Positions 46,128 to 54,171 of a DNA stretch of 54,171 nucleotides are shown in pieces. Within the stretch, counting starts at the first letter, position 1. Every line of letters starts with the position of its first letter. Under the pieces are notes generated by a model. The model ran no database searches. It saw only the letters and a program-made list of their open reading frames with translations, and was not told the origin of the DNA. The DNA comes from Acidimicrobiaceae bacterium (GTDB lineage Bacteria > Actinomycetota > Acidimicrobiia > Acidimicrobiales > Aldehydirespiratoraceae): assembly GCA_016845585.1 (NCBI GenBank), contig JAERSO010000064.1, positions 1-54,171 of the forward strand, written 5' to 3'. The position numbers were made by a program, and so were the translations under genes.

Positions 46128-47221
46128 GCGTCGATCTCCTCGATGGCTTCGAGCTGGGTCGAGTACCACTCAGCGAACGCAGCCACGCTCGGCTCGAGCA
46201 GCGGCTGGAACGGCCCCGGCTTCGAGTCTGGGTTGGACAGGCCGAGCTGTTGATTGGTCAGGGCCACGATGTCCTCGTCCAGCGCGGCATCGAGGCGATC
46301 GTGGTAGGCGGCGAGCTTCTCATCGGCCCCCTCGCCGGCCAGCGTCTCCGGTGGGAAACATGCCGACTGCACGACTCGGCAGCGGCCGGCTCCCAGCGGA
46401 TATGCCTCATACACCCACAGTGCTTCTTTGCCGGCGGCGAACGTCATTGTGGGGAAGGCCCACGTGTAGCGCACACCTTCGGCTTCGCGACCCGAGAGGC
46501 CCGGCATCGGGGGCAGCGCATGGGCCTGTTCGTCACGCAACAAGGCGCCTGTTCCTTCGGTGACACCGAACTGACTGGTGAAGGCGCCCACTGTCTCGTC
46601 ACGCGGGCTGGGGTCGGCGTAGATCCCACCGAGGGACTCCGGATGAACGAATGGCAGGTGGTAGTACTCGTTGAAGACCTCGAGGAAGATCTTCCAGTTG
46701 CAGTCGACGGTGAGTTCGCGACGACGGGTGGTAACGAGCCGATCGAGTGACCAGGGCGCGTGGATCTCGGCGAAGTCGCCGAGAACGTCGTTGAGTGGGG
46801 GCGCGCTCGGGTCTAGGCAGACGAAGACGAATCCGAGCCGTTCCTCGACGCGGTAGCCGATCAGCCCATGGTCCTCGCGGTGGAAGCCCTCGACCTCCAA
46901 CATCCGTGGTGCCGCTGCGAGCGAGCCATCGAGCGCATAGGCCCAGGAGTGGAACGGGCAACGAATGGATCGGCAGTTCCCGGCGCCGTCAGCCAACCGG
47001 GCGCCGCGATGCCGGCATGTGTTCGCGAACGCACCCAGCTCGCCCTCCTCGTCTCGAACCAGGATGACCGACTGGCCGGCGAAATCGAGGGTGCGGAAGT
47101 CTCCGTTGGCTGGAACCATGTCGGCGCGGCCGACGCCGAGCCAGTTGCCACGAAAGATGATCTGCTCGGAGCGCACCGCGTCATCGCCGGTGTAGGCGGC
47201 GGGCGGAAGTGACCGTTGCAT
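46124..47221 (-). CDS. Rieske-type aromatic-ring-hydroxylating oxygenase, alpha subunit
   Basis: A 365-residue oxygenase. The Rieske [2Fe-2S] ligands are Cys69/His71 (NTCRHRG) and Cys88/His91 (CPFHSW). The mononuclear iron site is in EVFNEYYHLPFVHPE, with two His. These enzymes hydroxylate aromatic rings or demethylate quaternary amines; the substrate is not deducible. No beta subunit, ferredoxin or reductase gene is adjacent, so electrons must come from elsewhere. ATG at 47221 overlaps the ALDH stop; a GTG one codon earlier is possible. Confidence 0.92.
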   Translation of the reverse strand: MQRSLPPAAYTGDDAVRSEQIIFRGNWLGVGRADMVPANGDFRTLDFAGQSVILVRDEEGELGAFANTCRHRGARLADGAGNCRSIRCPFHSWAYALDGSLAAAPRMLEVEGFHREDHGLIGYRVEERLGFVFVCLDPSAPPLNDVLGDFAEIHAPWSLDRLVTTRRRELTVDCNWKIFLEVFNEYYHLPFVHPESLGGIYADPSPRDETVGAFTSQFGVTEGTGALLRDEQAHALPPMPGLSGREAEGVRYTWAFPTMTFAAGKEALWVYEAYPLGAGRCRVVQSACFPPETLAGEGADEKLAAYHDRLDAALDEDIVALTNQQLGLSNPDSKPGPFQPLLEPSVAAFAEWYSTQLEAIEEIDA

Positions 47222-48702
47222 CACTGCATCATGAATGGATTGGCCATGGGTTCGTCCGATGTGTTCATCCAGATCGTCTTGGGGCGGGTGTAGTCGTACA
47301 TGGCCTGCATGCCGCTCTCGCGGCCGTAGCCAGACCCTTTCACCCCGCCGAATTCAGCGATGGGGGAAACGACCCGATACGTGTTCACCCAGACGATGCC
47401 CGACCGGACCGCGTCGGCGACCCGCAGCGATCGGGCGCTGTCGCGGGTGAAGATCCCGGCCGCGAGTCCATGTTCGCTGTCGTTGGCGAGGGCGATGACT
47501 TCCTCCTCGGTCTTGAACCGCAGAACACACAGCACCGGCCCGAACAGCTCGGTGTCGACGATCCGCAGGTCCTGGCGGGGACAGTCGACGATGGTCGGCT
47601 CGAAGAAGAGGCCGCCGAGCCCCTCGGGCCGCTTTCCGCCGGTGAGGATGATACCGCCCTCGCTGCGGGCATGGGCGAGCTCAGCGGTGATGTTGTCGAG
47701 TTGCCCAGTGGTGCAGAGCGGACCCATTTGGGTGGCATCCTCGAGTGGGTCGCCGATCACGATGTTGCCGGCGGCCTCGGTCATCTTGGCCAGGAACTCG
47801 TCCGCGATGTCTTCATGGAGATAGACGCGAGATCCCGCCACGCAGCTCTGGCCCGTCGCCCCGAAGATGCCGGCGATCGAGGCGTTGACGGCACTGTCGA
47901 TGTTGGCGTCGTCGAAGACGATGAATGGTGATTTGCCGCCGAGCTCCAGTGAGACCTCGGCGAAGTTCTCCTTGGAATTGTCGAGCACGTGACGGGCGGC
48001 GCCGGGTCCACCGGTGAACGAGATGCGGGCGACCTTGGGGTGGGAGGTGAGGGCCCGTCCGCACGGATCGCCGTGGCCGGTCACGATGTTGACGACACCC
48101 GGCGGGAAGCCGGCTTCCTCGATCAGCTCGCCGAACTCGAGCATGGCAGCGGATGCGTGCTCAGACGCCTTCAGCACTACCGTGTTTCCGGCGGCCAAGG
48201 CCGGGCCGATCTTCACTGCCACCAAGAAGAGTTGCGAGTTCCAAGGGACGACGGCCGCCACTACTCCGAGCGGCTCGCGTTTGGTGAATACGAACATGTC
48301 GGGTTTGTCGATCGGCAGCGTCGAGCCGCTGATCTTGTCAGCGCAGCCGGCGTAGAACTGGAAGAACTGGGCGATGTACGCCGCCTGCCAGCGGGTCTCC
48401 TTGAGCATCTTCCCGGAGTCGATCGACTCGGTGCGACCCAGCTTTTCGGAGGCCTCGGCGAGCAGGTCGGCCAACTTGTACAAGCACTTGCCCCGCTCGG
48501 TGGGCGTCATCGTTGCCCAAGGGCCTGAGGTGAACGCTCGATGGGCCGCTTCGACAGCCCGGTCGACGTCGGTCTCGGTCGCCTCTGGCACCTTGCACCA
48601 GACCTCGCCGGTTGCCGGATTGACGCTGTGGAACGTGCCGCCATCGGAGGCATCGACCCACTCGGCGTCGATCAGCATCTGATAGGTGCGGATTTCTGTC
48701 AT
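47221..48702 (-). CDS. Aldehyde dehydrogenase
   Basis: A 493-residue NAD(P)-dependent aldehyde dehydrogenase. PWNSQLFLVAVKIGPALAAGNTVVLKASE forms the cofactor site, ELGGKSP carries the general base Glu, and the catalytic Cys (~287) is in GQSCVAGSR. GYGRESGMQAMYDYTRPKTI closes the fold. Such enzymes include betaine-aldehyde and 2-aminomuconate semialdehyde dehydrogenases. First gene of the minus-strand operon, with a GGGAG ribosome binding site; divergent from RidA. Confidence 0.94.
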   Translation of the reverse strand: MTEIRTYQMLIDAEWVDASDGGTFHSVNPATGEVWCKVPEATETDVDRAVEAAHRAFTSGPWATMTPTERGKCLYKLADLLAEASEKLGRTESIDSGKMLKETRWQAAYIAQFFQFYAGCADKISGSTLPIDKPDMFVFTKREPLGVVAAVVPWNSQLFLVAVKIGPALAAGNTVVLKASEHASAAMLEFGELIEEAGFPPGVVNIVTGHGDPCGRALTSHPKVARISFTGGPGAARHVLDNSKENFAEVSLELGGKSPFIVFDDANIDSAVNASIAGIFGATGQSCVAGSRVYLHEDIADEFLAKMTEAAGNIVIGDPLEDATQMGPLCTTGQLDNITAELAHARSEGGIILTGGKRPEGLGGLFFEPTIVDCPRQDLRIVDTELFGPVLCVLRFKTEEEVIALANDSEHGLAAGIFTRDSARSLRVADAVRSGIVWVNTYRVVSPIAEFGGVKGSGYGRESGMQAMYDYTRPKTIWMNTSDEPMANPFMMQ

Positions 48703-48781
48703 GGCCGTTGTCGCTCCCGGAAGACTCCAGTTTGGTGGCGACAGTTCACCACTACGGTGGCGCGAAAGAAAGGCAAAGCGA

Positions 48782-49174
48782 ATGGCAGCTGAGAAGCAGG
48801 TAATCGGCGGTCCGCTGGAGATCGGTGGACGGGTGTTGACCCTGTCCAGGGCCATCCGCGCCGGCGACTTCGTTTTCCTCACCGGTCAGGTGCCGATGCA
48901 GGACGGCGTTCCGATGACGACCGGGTCGGTCGAGGATCAGACCCGCGCCGTACTGGACGACATCTCCGCCACTCTCGCCGAGGCCGGATGTGAGCTGAAC
49001 GATGTCGTGAAGGCGATGGTCTGGCTGCGCGACCGTGATGACTTCCCGGGTTTCAACGCGGTGTACGGCGAGTACTTCCCCAAGGAGCCACCCACTCGTT
49101 CAGCGGTGGTCAGTGACCTGCTGGTCGATGTGCGCGTCGAGGTCGAGGTCGTGGCCTACCGGCCGTTGGGCTGA
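48782..49174 (+). CDS. RidA-family (YjgF/YER057c/UK114) protein
   Basis: A 130-residue RidA-like protein: RAGDFVFLTGQVPMQDG, QTRAVLDDISATLAEAGCELNDVVKAMVWLRD and EPPTRSAVVSDLLVDVRVEVEVVA. RidA hydrolyses reactive enamine/imine intermediates; relatives deaminate 2-aminomuconate. Divergent from the ALDH-Rieske-LLM operon across a 79-nt region that contains two direct GGTGGCG repeats. The 3' end abuts the convergent GNAT remnant. Confidence 0.92.
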   Translation: MAAEKQVIGGPLEIGGRVLTLSRAIRAGDFVFLTGQVPMQDGVPMTTGSVEDQTRAVLDDISATLAEAGCELNDVVKAMVWLRDRDDFPGFNAVYGEYFPKEPPTRSAVVSDLLVDVRVEVEVVAYRPLG

Positions 49175-49513
49175 TCAGTCGGCCGAACGGTCGGACGCGA
49201 GCATCTCCATGAGGAGTCCGTCATGCCAGCCATCTGCGCCGCGCTCGTACGCCCGCATCACCCCGACGGCGCTGGACCCGACGCCCGCGTAGCAGGAGAT
49301 GGCGGCCTCGTTGTCCGCAGCCGGGTCGATCGTGAGCCGGTGGTGGCCGCGCTCCTCGAACAGGAAGTCCGCAAGGGCCCGAATCGCATCCGAGCCGTGG
49401 CCCCGCCGATGAACGACGGGATCGAGATAGATGTCGATCGACGCGTGGCGGTACTGAGGGTCGACTTCCTCGACAAACTGGATAAGGCCGATGACCCGGC
49501 CGTCGTCGTCGTT
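49175..49513 (-). pseudogene. 5'-truncated GNAT acetyltransferase remnant
   Basis: Only the C-terminal ~110 residues of a GNAT remain: GRVIGLIQFVEEVDPQYRHA, DPVVHRRGHGSDAIRAL (acetyl-CoA loop), and RGHHRLTIDPAADNEAAISCY. The N-terminal third is gone; at ~49513 the sequence passes directly into the DUF222 gene. The open frame continues to an ATG at 49543, but those 10 residues are derived from DUF222 DNA in another frame. Likely the right side of a deletion that fused two genes. Confidence 0.75.
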
Positions 49514-50490
49514 TGCCGAGGTCGATGGTGATGCCGCTGCCATCGAGGACGACTCGCCGGAACTCGTTGACGAGCGACACCATCACCGCCTCGTTCGGGT
49601 CGAGTTGGGTGCCGCCGAGCGTCTCACGGCGGACCGTTGTCGGGTCGAGAGGGACGTGCGCGCCGCGATCAAGGCGGGAGAGCACCGACTCGTATGTGTG
49701 CTGGTTGATCACGATGTCGGTGACGAAGACGGCCGGACAGCAACTGGCCGGGTTGTCGGCCGCATCGAGGAACACCTGGGAGAACGCCTCGGCACGATGC
49801 TGCGCCTCGGTGCGGACCATGTCGTCGGTGCAGGCGTCGTCGCCGGGTTCGGCGACTGCCTTCTCCCAATCGACGAGCCGATCGGCGCCGAGGTAGTGGT
49901 CGAAGACCTGTTTCACCTGGGCGCCGGCCACCGAGCTCAGCGAGCCAGTGAGGAGCCAAGCGAGAGAGATCGGATCTTGCTCGAGGCTGAACCAGCCGGC
50001 TTCGGATGGAGGCAGGGTCGGGCCCGTCGTCATCGAGTAGGCGCTCCCATTGCCGGACGACCGTCGCGAAGTTCGGATAGTCGTACTCCTCGGCCATCTC
50101 CAGAAACCAGTCCTGGGCACCGGCCATCGCAGACCTGACCCGGCGATTGGCATAGACCCGGCTGAGTAGACGGACCTGGTCGAGCCCGAGCTCGCCGGCC
50201 ACAGGGGCGGCTTCGACCTCGTCGAGTGGAGTGAGCATGACGACCGACTTCTCGCGCGCTGCTGCCTCACCACCGCTCAGGTCGGCTTCGTGGCGGACCA
50301 TCACCTTCGCCGACGTGTGCCCATCGTGGTGGTGCAGGTTTCGACTTCGCACCGAGCGCAGCAGCGAGATCTGGGCGGCCGCCATGCGCCGCGATGCCGA
50401 TTCCATAGCTCGGATCGCCTCAGAGGCCGTCTCGGCGCAGGTTGGATCGACCCCTTCCGTCAGCAGAACGTCCAGTCCCTGGCTGATCAT
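49512..50490 (-). pseudogene. DUF222 / 13E12-type HNH endonuclease gene, frameshifted and 3'-truncated
   Basis: From ATG 50490 the frame encodes a DUF222-type helical domain (EAIRAMESASRRMAAAQ, GELGLDQVRLLSRVYANRRV, EEYDYPNFATVVRQWERLL). At ~50010-50030 it shifts to another frame that continues LEQDPISLAWLLTGSLSS to ETLGGTQLDPNEAVMVSLVNEFRRVV and stops being DUF222-like at ~49513. The C-terminal HNH nuclease domain that these proteins carry is missing. A LexA-like box lies 29 nt upstream of the ATG, as reported for some M. tuberculosis 13E12 genes. Confidence 0.8.
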
Positions 50491-50518
50491 CTCGGGCGCC
50501 TCTGCGGCACTATTTGAT

Positions 50519-50534
50519 ACGAACAGACGTTCGT
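50519..50534. promoter_or_regulatory. LexA (SOS) box
   Basis: ACGAAC-AGAC-GTTCGT: 6-bp perfect inverted arms with 4-nt spacer, containing CGAAC-N4-GTTCG, the actinobacterial SOS box form. It lies between the DUF222 pseudogene (minus, 29 nt away) and the enolase-family gene (plus, 79 nt away), so it could control either. Confidence 0.75.
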
Positions 50535-50598
50535 TTTCTACTCATGAAGGCGCCACTGATGAAACCCATTTCCTTCGGATTCCAGCCAAAACAGCGGC

Positions 50599-50604
50599 TA
50601 CGAT
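50599..50604 (+). promoter_or_regulatory. Candidate -10 element of the enolase-family gene (leaderless)
   Basis: TACGAT, 8 nt before the ATG at 50613. Confidence 0.45.
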
Positions 50605-50612
50605 CCGCTGGC

Positions 50613-51815
50613 ATGCGAATTCGATCGGTGCACGCGGCGGCGGTAACCGATCCCGCCGCGCTCGGCCGCACCTCCCCTGGCTTCGACCCTGCGCTCGTGA
50701 GCTCCTCGATGAACCCGATGGGCCACGATGCCCGCTACGAGGACTCGGCTGCGCGGTTCCGGCCCCCGTGGGCCGATGTCGCCTGCATCGTGACCGCCGA
50801 TGACGGAACCTGGGGACTCGGGATGACCAGCCATTCCGGACCAGTGGTGCCGTTGGTCAATGACTTCCTCGGTCCGATCATCACCGGTCTCGATCTCGTC
50901 GACGTCGATCACCTGTGGGACCTGATGACGCAAGGGACGGGCTCGCACCTGGGCCTGTCGGGGGTGCTGAGCTATGCGATCAGCGCAGTCGATCTGGCGC
51001 TGTGGGATATGCTCGGCAAGCTGGAGTCCGCCCCCGTCTTCGAGCTACTCGGCGGCCCCGCCCGCGAATCGCTCGCCTGCTACGCCACAGGAGGCAATGT
51101 GGACGAGTACGTGGCAGACGGTTTCGGCGCGATCAAACTGCCGTGCCCCTGGGGGAGCGACGTCGAGGCAGCTGCCGAGCTGAACGCCGACCGGTTTGCC
51201 GACGCACGGACGGTCGCTGGCCCCGACATGCCGATCCGCGTCGACGGCTGGGCCATCCAGAGAGCGTCGGATGCCATTGTCCTCGGCGAGGCGCTCGGCC
51301 CTTTGGGCGTTGACTGGATCGAGGACTGCGTCTTCCCGGAGGACTGGGCGGCTTACGCCGAGGTTCGAGCGGCGCTCCCCGACACCAGGCTGGCTTCGGG
51401 GGAACGTTGGTACGGCGTGGCCGCGTTCCAGCTCGCGATCGAGCAGGGTTGGGTCGACATCGTCCAACCCGACGCGCTGTGGGTCGGCGGCGCCACACCG
51501 ACTCGCCGGATCGCCGCCCTCGCCGAGGCCGGGGGTGTCGAGCTCGCCCTGCACTGCACAGGCAACGACCCATACGGTCAACACATCGGATTGGCGCTCG
51601 CAGCCAACACCACGAACGAGATGTACTACGGTGGTTCGATTCCCGATGACCTCATGGCGACGCTACGCCCGCTGCCGGGGATGGCACCTGTCGTGGAGGG
51701 CACGATCGTACCGAGCGATGCGCCCGGTTTCGGTATCGAGTTGACGCTGAGCGATGTCGAGCGGGCAACCGCCCAGTCGACCGTTTCGCTCAGCCCCAGG
51801 AGCCCCGCCGGGTGA
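50613..51815 (+). CDS. Enolase-superfamily dehydratase, L-rhamnonate dehydratase-like
   Basis: A 400-residue member of the mandelate racemase/muconate-lactonizing group. The N-terminal capping domain is followed by a barrel: catalytic Lys in GAIKLPCPWG, metal ligands Asp (RVDGW), Glu (WIEDCV) and Glu (SGERW), and His in ALHCTGNDPYGQH. VLSYAISAVDLALWDMLGKL and the KxP motif resemble rhamnonate dehydratase. It would remove water from a sugar acid. ATG at 50613 fits the TACGAT hexamer and the start of homology. Substrate is inferred only. Confidence 0.85.
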   Translation: MRIRSVHAAAVTDPAALGRTSPGFDPALVSSSMNPMGHDARYEDSAARFRPPWADVACIVTADDGTWGLGMTSHSGPVVPLVNDFLGPIITGLDLVDVDHLWDLMTQGTGSHLGLSGVLSYAISAVDLALWDMLGKLESAPVFELLGGPARESLACYATGGNVDEYVADGFGAIKLPCPWGSDVEAAAELNADRFADARTVAGPDMPIRVDGWAIQRASDAIVLGEALGPLGVDWIEDCVFPEDWAAYAEVRAALPDTRLASGERWYGVAAFQLAIEQGWVDIVQPDALWVGGATPTRRIAALAEAGGVELALHCTGNDPYGQHIGLALAANTTNEMYYGGSIPDDLMATLRPLPGMAPVVEGTIVPSDAPGFGIELTLSDVERATAQSTVSLSPRSPAG

Positions 51816-52090
51816 AGTCGAGGCTGAGGAATCGCCGTTCCGAGGCGGTGTCGCCGTCGGCGATCATTGCCCCCTCCTCGGTGATGTTGGAAGCCGCGGG
51901 CGATCCGACGAGCATGCCGACCGCAGCTCGACCGATACCGCGCCGCATTCGCCATGCCGGCGCCGATGAAGTGGTCGACGGCCGCCTGAGTTTCATCGAT
52001 GGTCTCGCCCTTTGTCATCAACAGTACCCCGGTAGGCGTCGAGCAGGACCTCCACGAGGATGCTGCGGTCGGCGTGACCCACGGGAGTGC
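51790..52090 (-). pseudogene. Decayed minus-strand gene, possibly GNAT
   Basis: The stretch 51816-52202 has no intact gene. On the minus strand, fragments in different frames read GHADRSILVEVLLDAYRGTV, then KGETIDETQAAVDHFIGAG, then a last piece ending at a TGA inside the enolase 3' end. The first two join across a one-base shift and resemble the start of a GNAT domain; the acetyl-CoA loop is not found. Weakly supported. Confidence 0.35.
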
Positions 52091-52202
52091 TCGTCGACGG
52101 CACCAGAGGCTCCGTCGCCAGGCCTGCGCCGATGGAGCCTGCTGTGGTTGTATGGAGATACGCCAGGCTCGCTCGGAGCCTGACTTATGAAGGTGGAGTA
52201 AC

Positions 52203-52499
52203 TTGTCCCAGACAATTCATGTCGTGTTTCCCTGCAACGAGGGCGCCGGTGCCGACCTGGTCGGAATCCTGAAGGAGGCGCTGGTCGACACGCGCGCTTT
52301 TGACGGCTGTGAATCCGTGGAGGTGTTTACCAACGCTGATGCTCCCGATGATGTTGTTCTGTGGGAGAAGTTCGCCAGCCGGGCTCATCACGAGGCCTAT
52401 CTGGGTTGGCGGGTCGAGACCGGGCTGCTGGACGCGCTTGCTCCCGTCTTGAGATCAGATCTTCAGGTCTCATATCTCGACGATCACGCTGACGTCTGA
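52203..52499 (+). CDS. Antibiotic biosynthesis monooxygenase (ABM)-like protein
   Basis: A 98-residue dimeric alpha-beta barrel protein of the ABM/quinol monooxygenase type: FPCNEGAGADLVGILKEALVDTRAF and DDVVLWEKFASRAHHEAYLGWR (W/E/x-F and HxxY-like pattern). Start is a TTG at 52203 with a clear ribosome binding site (GGTGGAG, 5 nt spacer), which decides the start. Relatives use no cofactor and oxidise quinones or phenols. It is isolated between a decayed gene and an IS element. Confidence 0.78.
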   Translation: MSQTIHVVFPCNEGAGADLVGILKEALVDTRAFDGCESVEVFTNADAPDDVVLWEKFASRAHHEAYLGWRVETGLLDALAPVLRSDLQVSYLDDHADV

Positions 52500-52511
52500 C
52501 GACCCGAGAAA

Positions 52512-52552
52512 GCGAGAGGGGACTGCGCCTGCGGGCGTAGTCCCCTCCTCTC
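52512..52552 (+). terminator. Terminator after the ABM gene
   Basis: A long GC-rich hairpin in which GGGGACTGCGCC faces GGCGTAGTCCCC (one mismatch) with outer GAGAG/CTCTC pairing. It begins 13 nt after the ABM stop. No strong T-run. Confidence 0.65.
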
Positions 52553-52775
52553 GGCGCGGAGCTGAGGGAAATTGAACCTGACCCCTCTCATGCCGTGCAC
52601 CGACGGCCCGTCTGCCAGTGTCCACGAGGGTCCAGAGCGCCGGGGTTCATTCCCCTACACGGGTGCCCATCGAGGCAGCTATGGGTCCGTCCCCTTGGCT
52701 GTCAATTTGGATCCGGTCGGCTCCTTGAAGCTCCCCGGGTAATGCGCAGGCTCTCGTCCTTGGGAGGATGGAGCC

Positions 52776-54021
<1,246 letters not shown>

Positions 54022-54071
54022 AACCGGGGAGGGGACTGTCAGATTTTCTGTGTATTCGGGCATGATGGTGT

Positions 54072-54171
54072 TCATCGGATGTGGTTGGCGATGCGGTCGC
54101 CGTAGTGCACGGTGAGTGTGTTCAAGATGGCTTTCCAGCCGCTGATGCGTCCGGTCATGTTCTCACGATTC
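54072..54171 (-). CDS. C-terminal fragment of an unidentified gene cut by the window edge
   Basis: The minus strand from the edge reads 33 codons to a TGA at 54072-54074: NRENMTGRISGWKAILNTLT then VHYGDRIANHIR. The gene starts outside the window. The sequence has the look of a transposase C-terminus, which would fit the neighbouring IS, but I cannot assign a family. Confidence 0.4.
   Translation of the reverse strand, partial: NRENMTGRISGWKAILNTLTVHYGDRIANHIR

Noticed and set aside
52512..52552. Hairpin considered as the left inverted repeat of the IS3 element
   Set aside because: It is a self-contained stem directly after the ABM stop and does not match the right-hand sequence; it is better read as a terminator.
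52600..52680. tRNA-like segment with GGTTCATTC
   Set aside because: No anticodon arm or matching acceptor arms can be drawn around it.

Overview
The window is a GC-rich actinobacterial chromosome segment. The gene content and order (tig-clpP-clpX-folC-ndk-mreBCD-mrdA-rodA, then the radical SAM/DUF2344 pair, rng-rplU-rpmA, obg, proB, proA, nadD-LytR_C-rsfS) and the mixture of a Mre elongation system with Tad-type pilin genes suggest a member of the Acidimicrobiia. That placement is an inference from synteny and codon usage, not from a marker phylogeny.

Layout. 1-3.4 kb: the 5' part of a secreted subtilase on the minus strand (it runs off the left edge), a VOC-fold protein, a lipoprotein, a bidirectional terminator and tRNA-Gly(TCC). 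3.4-8.1 kb: protein folding and turnover (tig, clpP, clpX) and folC. 8.2-9.3 kb: a Flp-type pilin carrying a poly-Thr linker and an Ig-like domain, then ndk. 9.5-15.3 kb: the rod-shape operon mreB-mreC-mreD-mrdA-rodA. 15.4-20.8 kb: two RNA-metabolism-associated genes, rng, a decayed PLDc_N gene, and ribosomal proteins L21 and L27. 20.9-24.9 kb: dgt on the minus strand and a TadE-TadE-TadG cassette. 24.9-34.2 kb: obg-proB, a minus-strand envelope module (coiled-coil membrane protein-murJ, then PspA), proA, and a MoxR/VWA pair. 34.3-43.2 kb: two small metabolic or unknown genes, SRPBCC, type II DAHP synthase, a twice-frameshifted GDPD, a sulfatase, a group 2 sigma factor, and nadD-LytR_C-rsfS. 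43.2-49.2 kb: thiolase and a divergent catabolic module (aldehyde dehydrogenase-Rieske oxygenase-LLM monooxygenase, with RidA facing away). 49.2-54.2 kb: a decay zone with a DUF222 gene fused by deletion to a GNAT remnant, a rhamnonate-dehydratase-like enolase, another GNAT remnant, an ABM monooxygenase, a broken IS3-type element, and the end of an unidentified gene at the right edge.

How it works together. Much of the window is envelope growth: MreBCD/PBP2/RodA drive lateral wall synthesis, MurJ flips lipid II, PspA guards the membrane, and the TadE/G and Flp-like proteins make surface appendages or pseudopilins. The proline genes proB and proA are separated by the MurJ/PspA insertion.

Three cross-cutting signals stand out. 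First, a TAnnnT hexamer sits 6-9 nt before the start codon of at least thirteen genes, which predicts leaderless transcripts. Second, a GCTGGGGTC-centred palindrome with gene-specific but self-complementary arms occupies three convergent 3'-3' junctions. Third, a near-ideal actinobacterial LexA box lies upstream of the DUF222 pseudogene.
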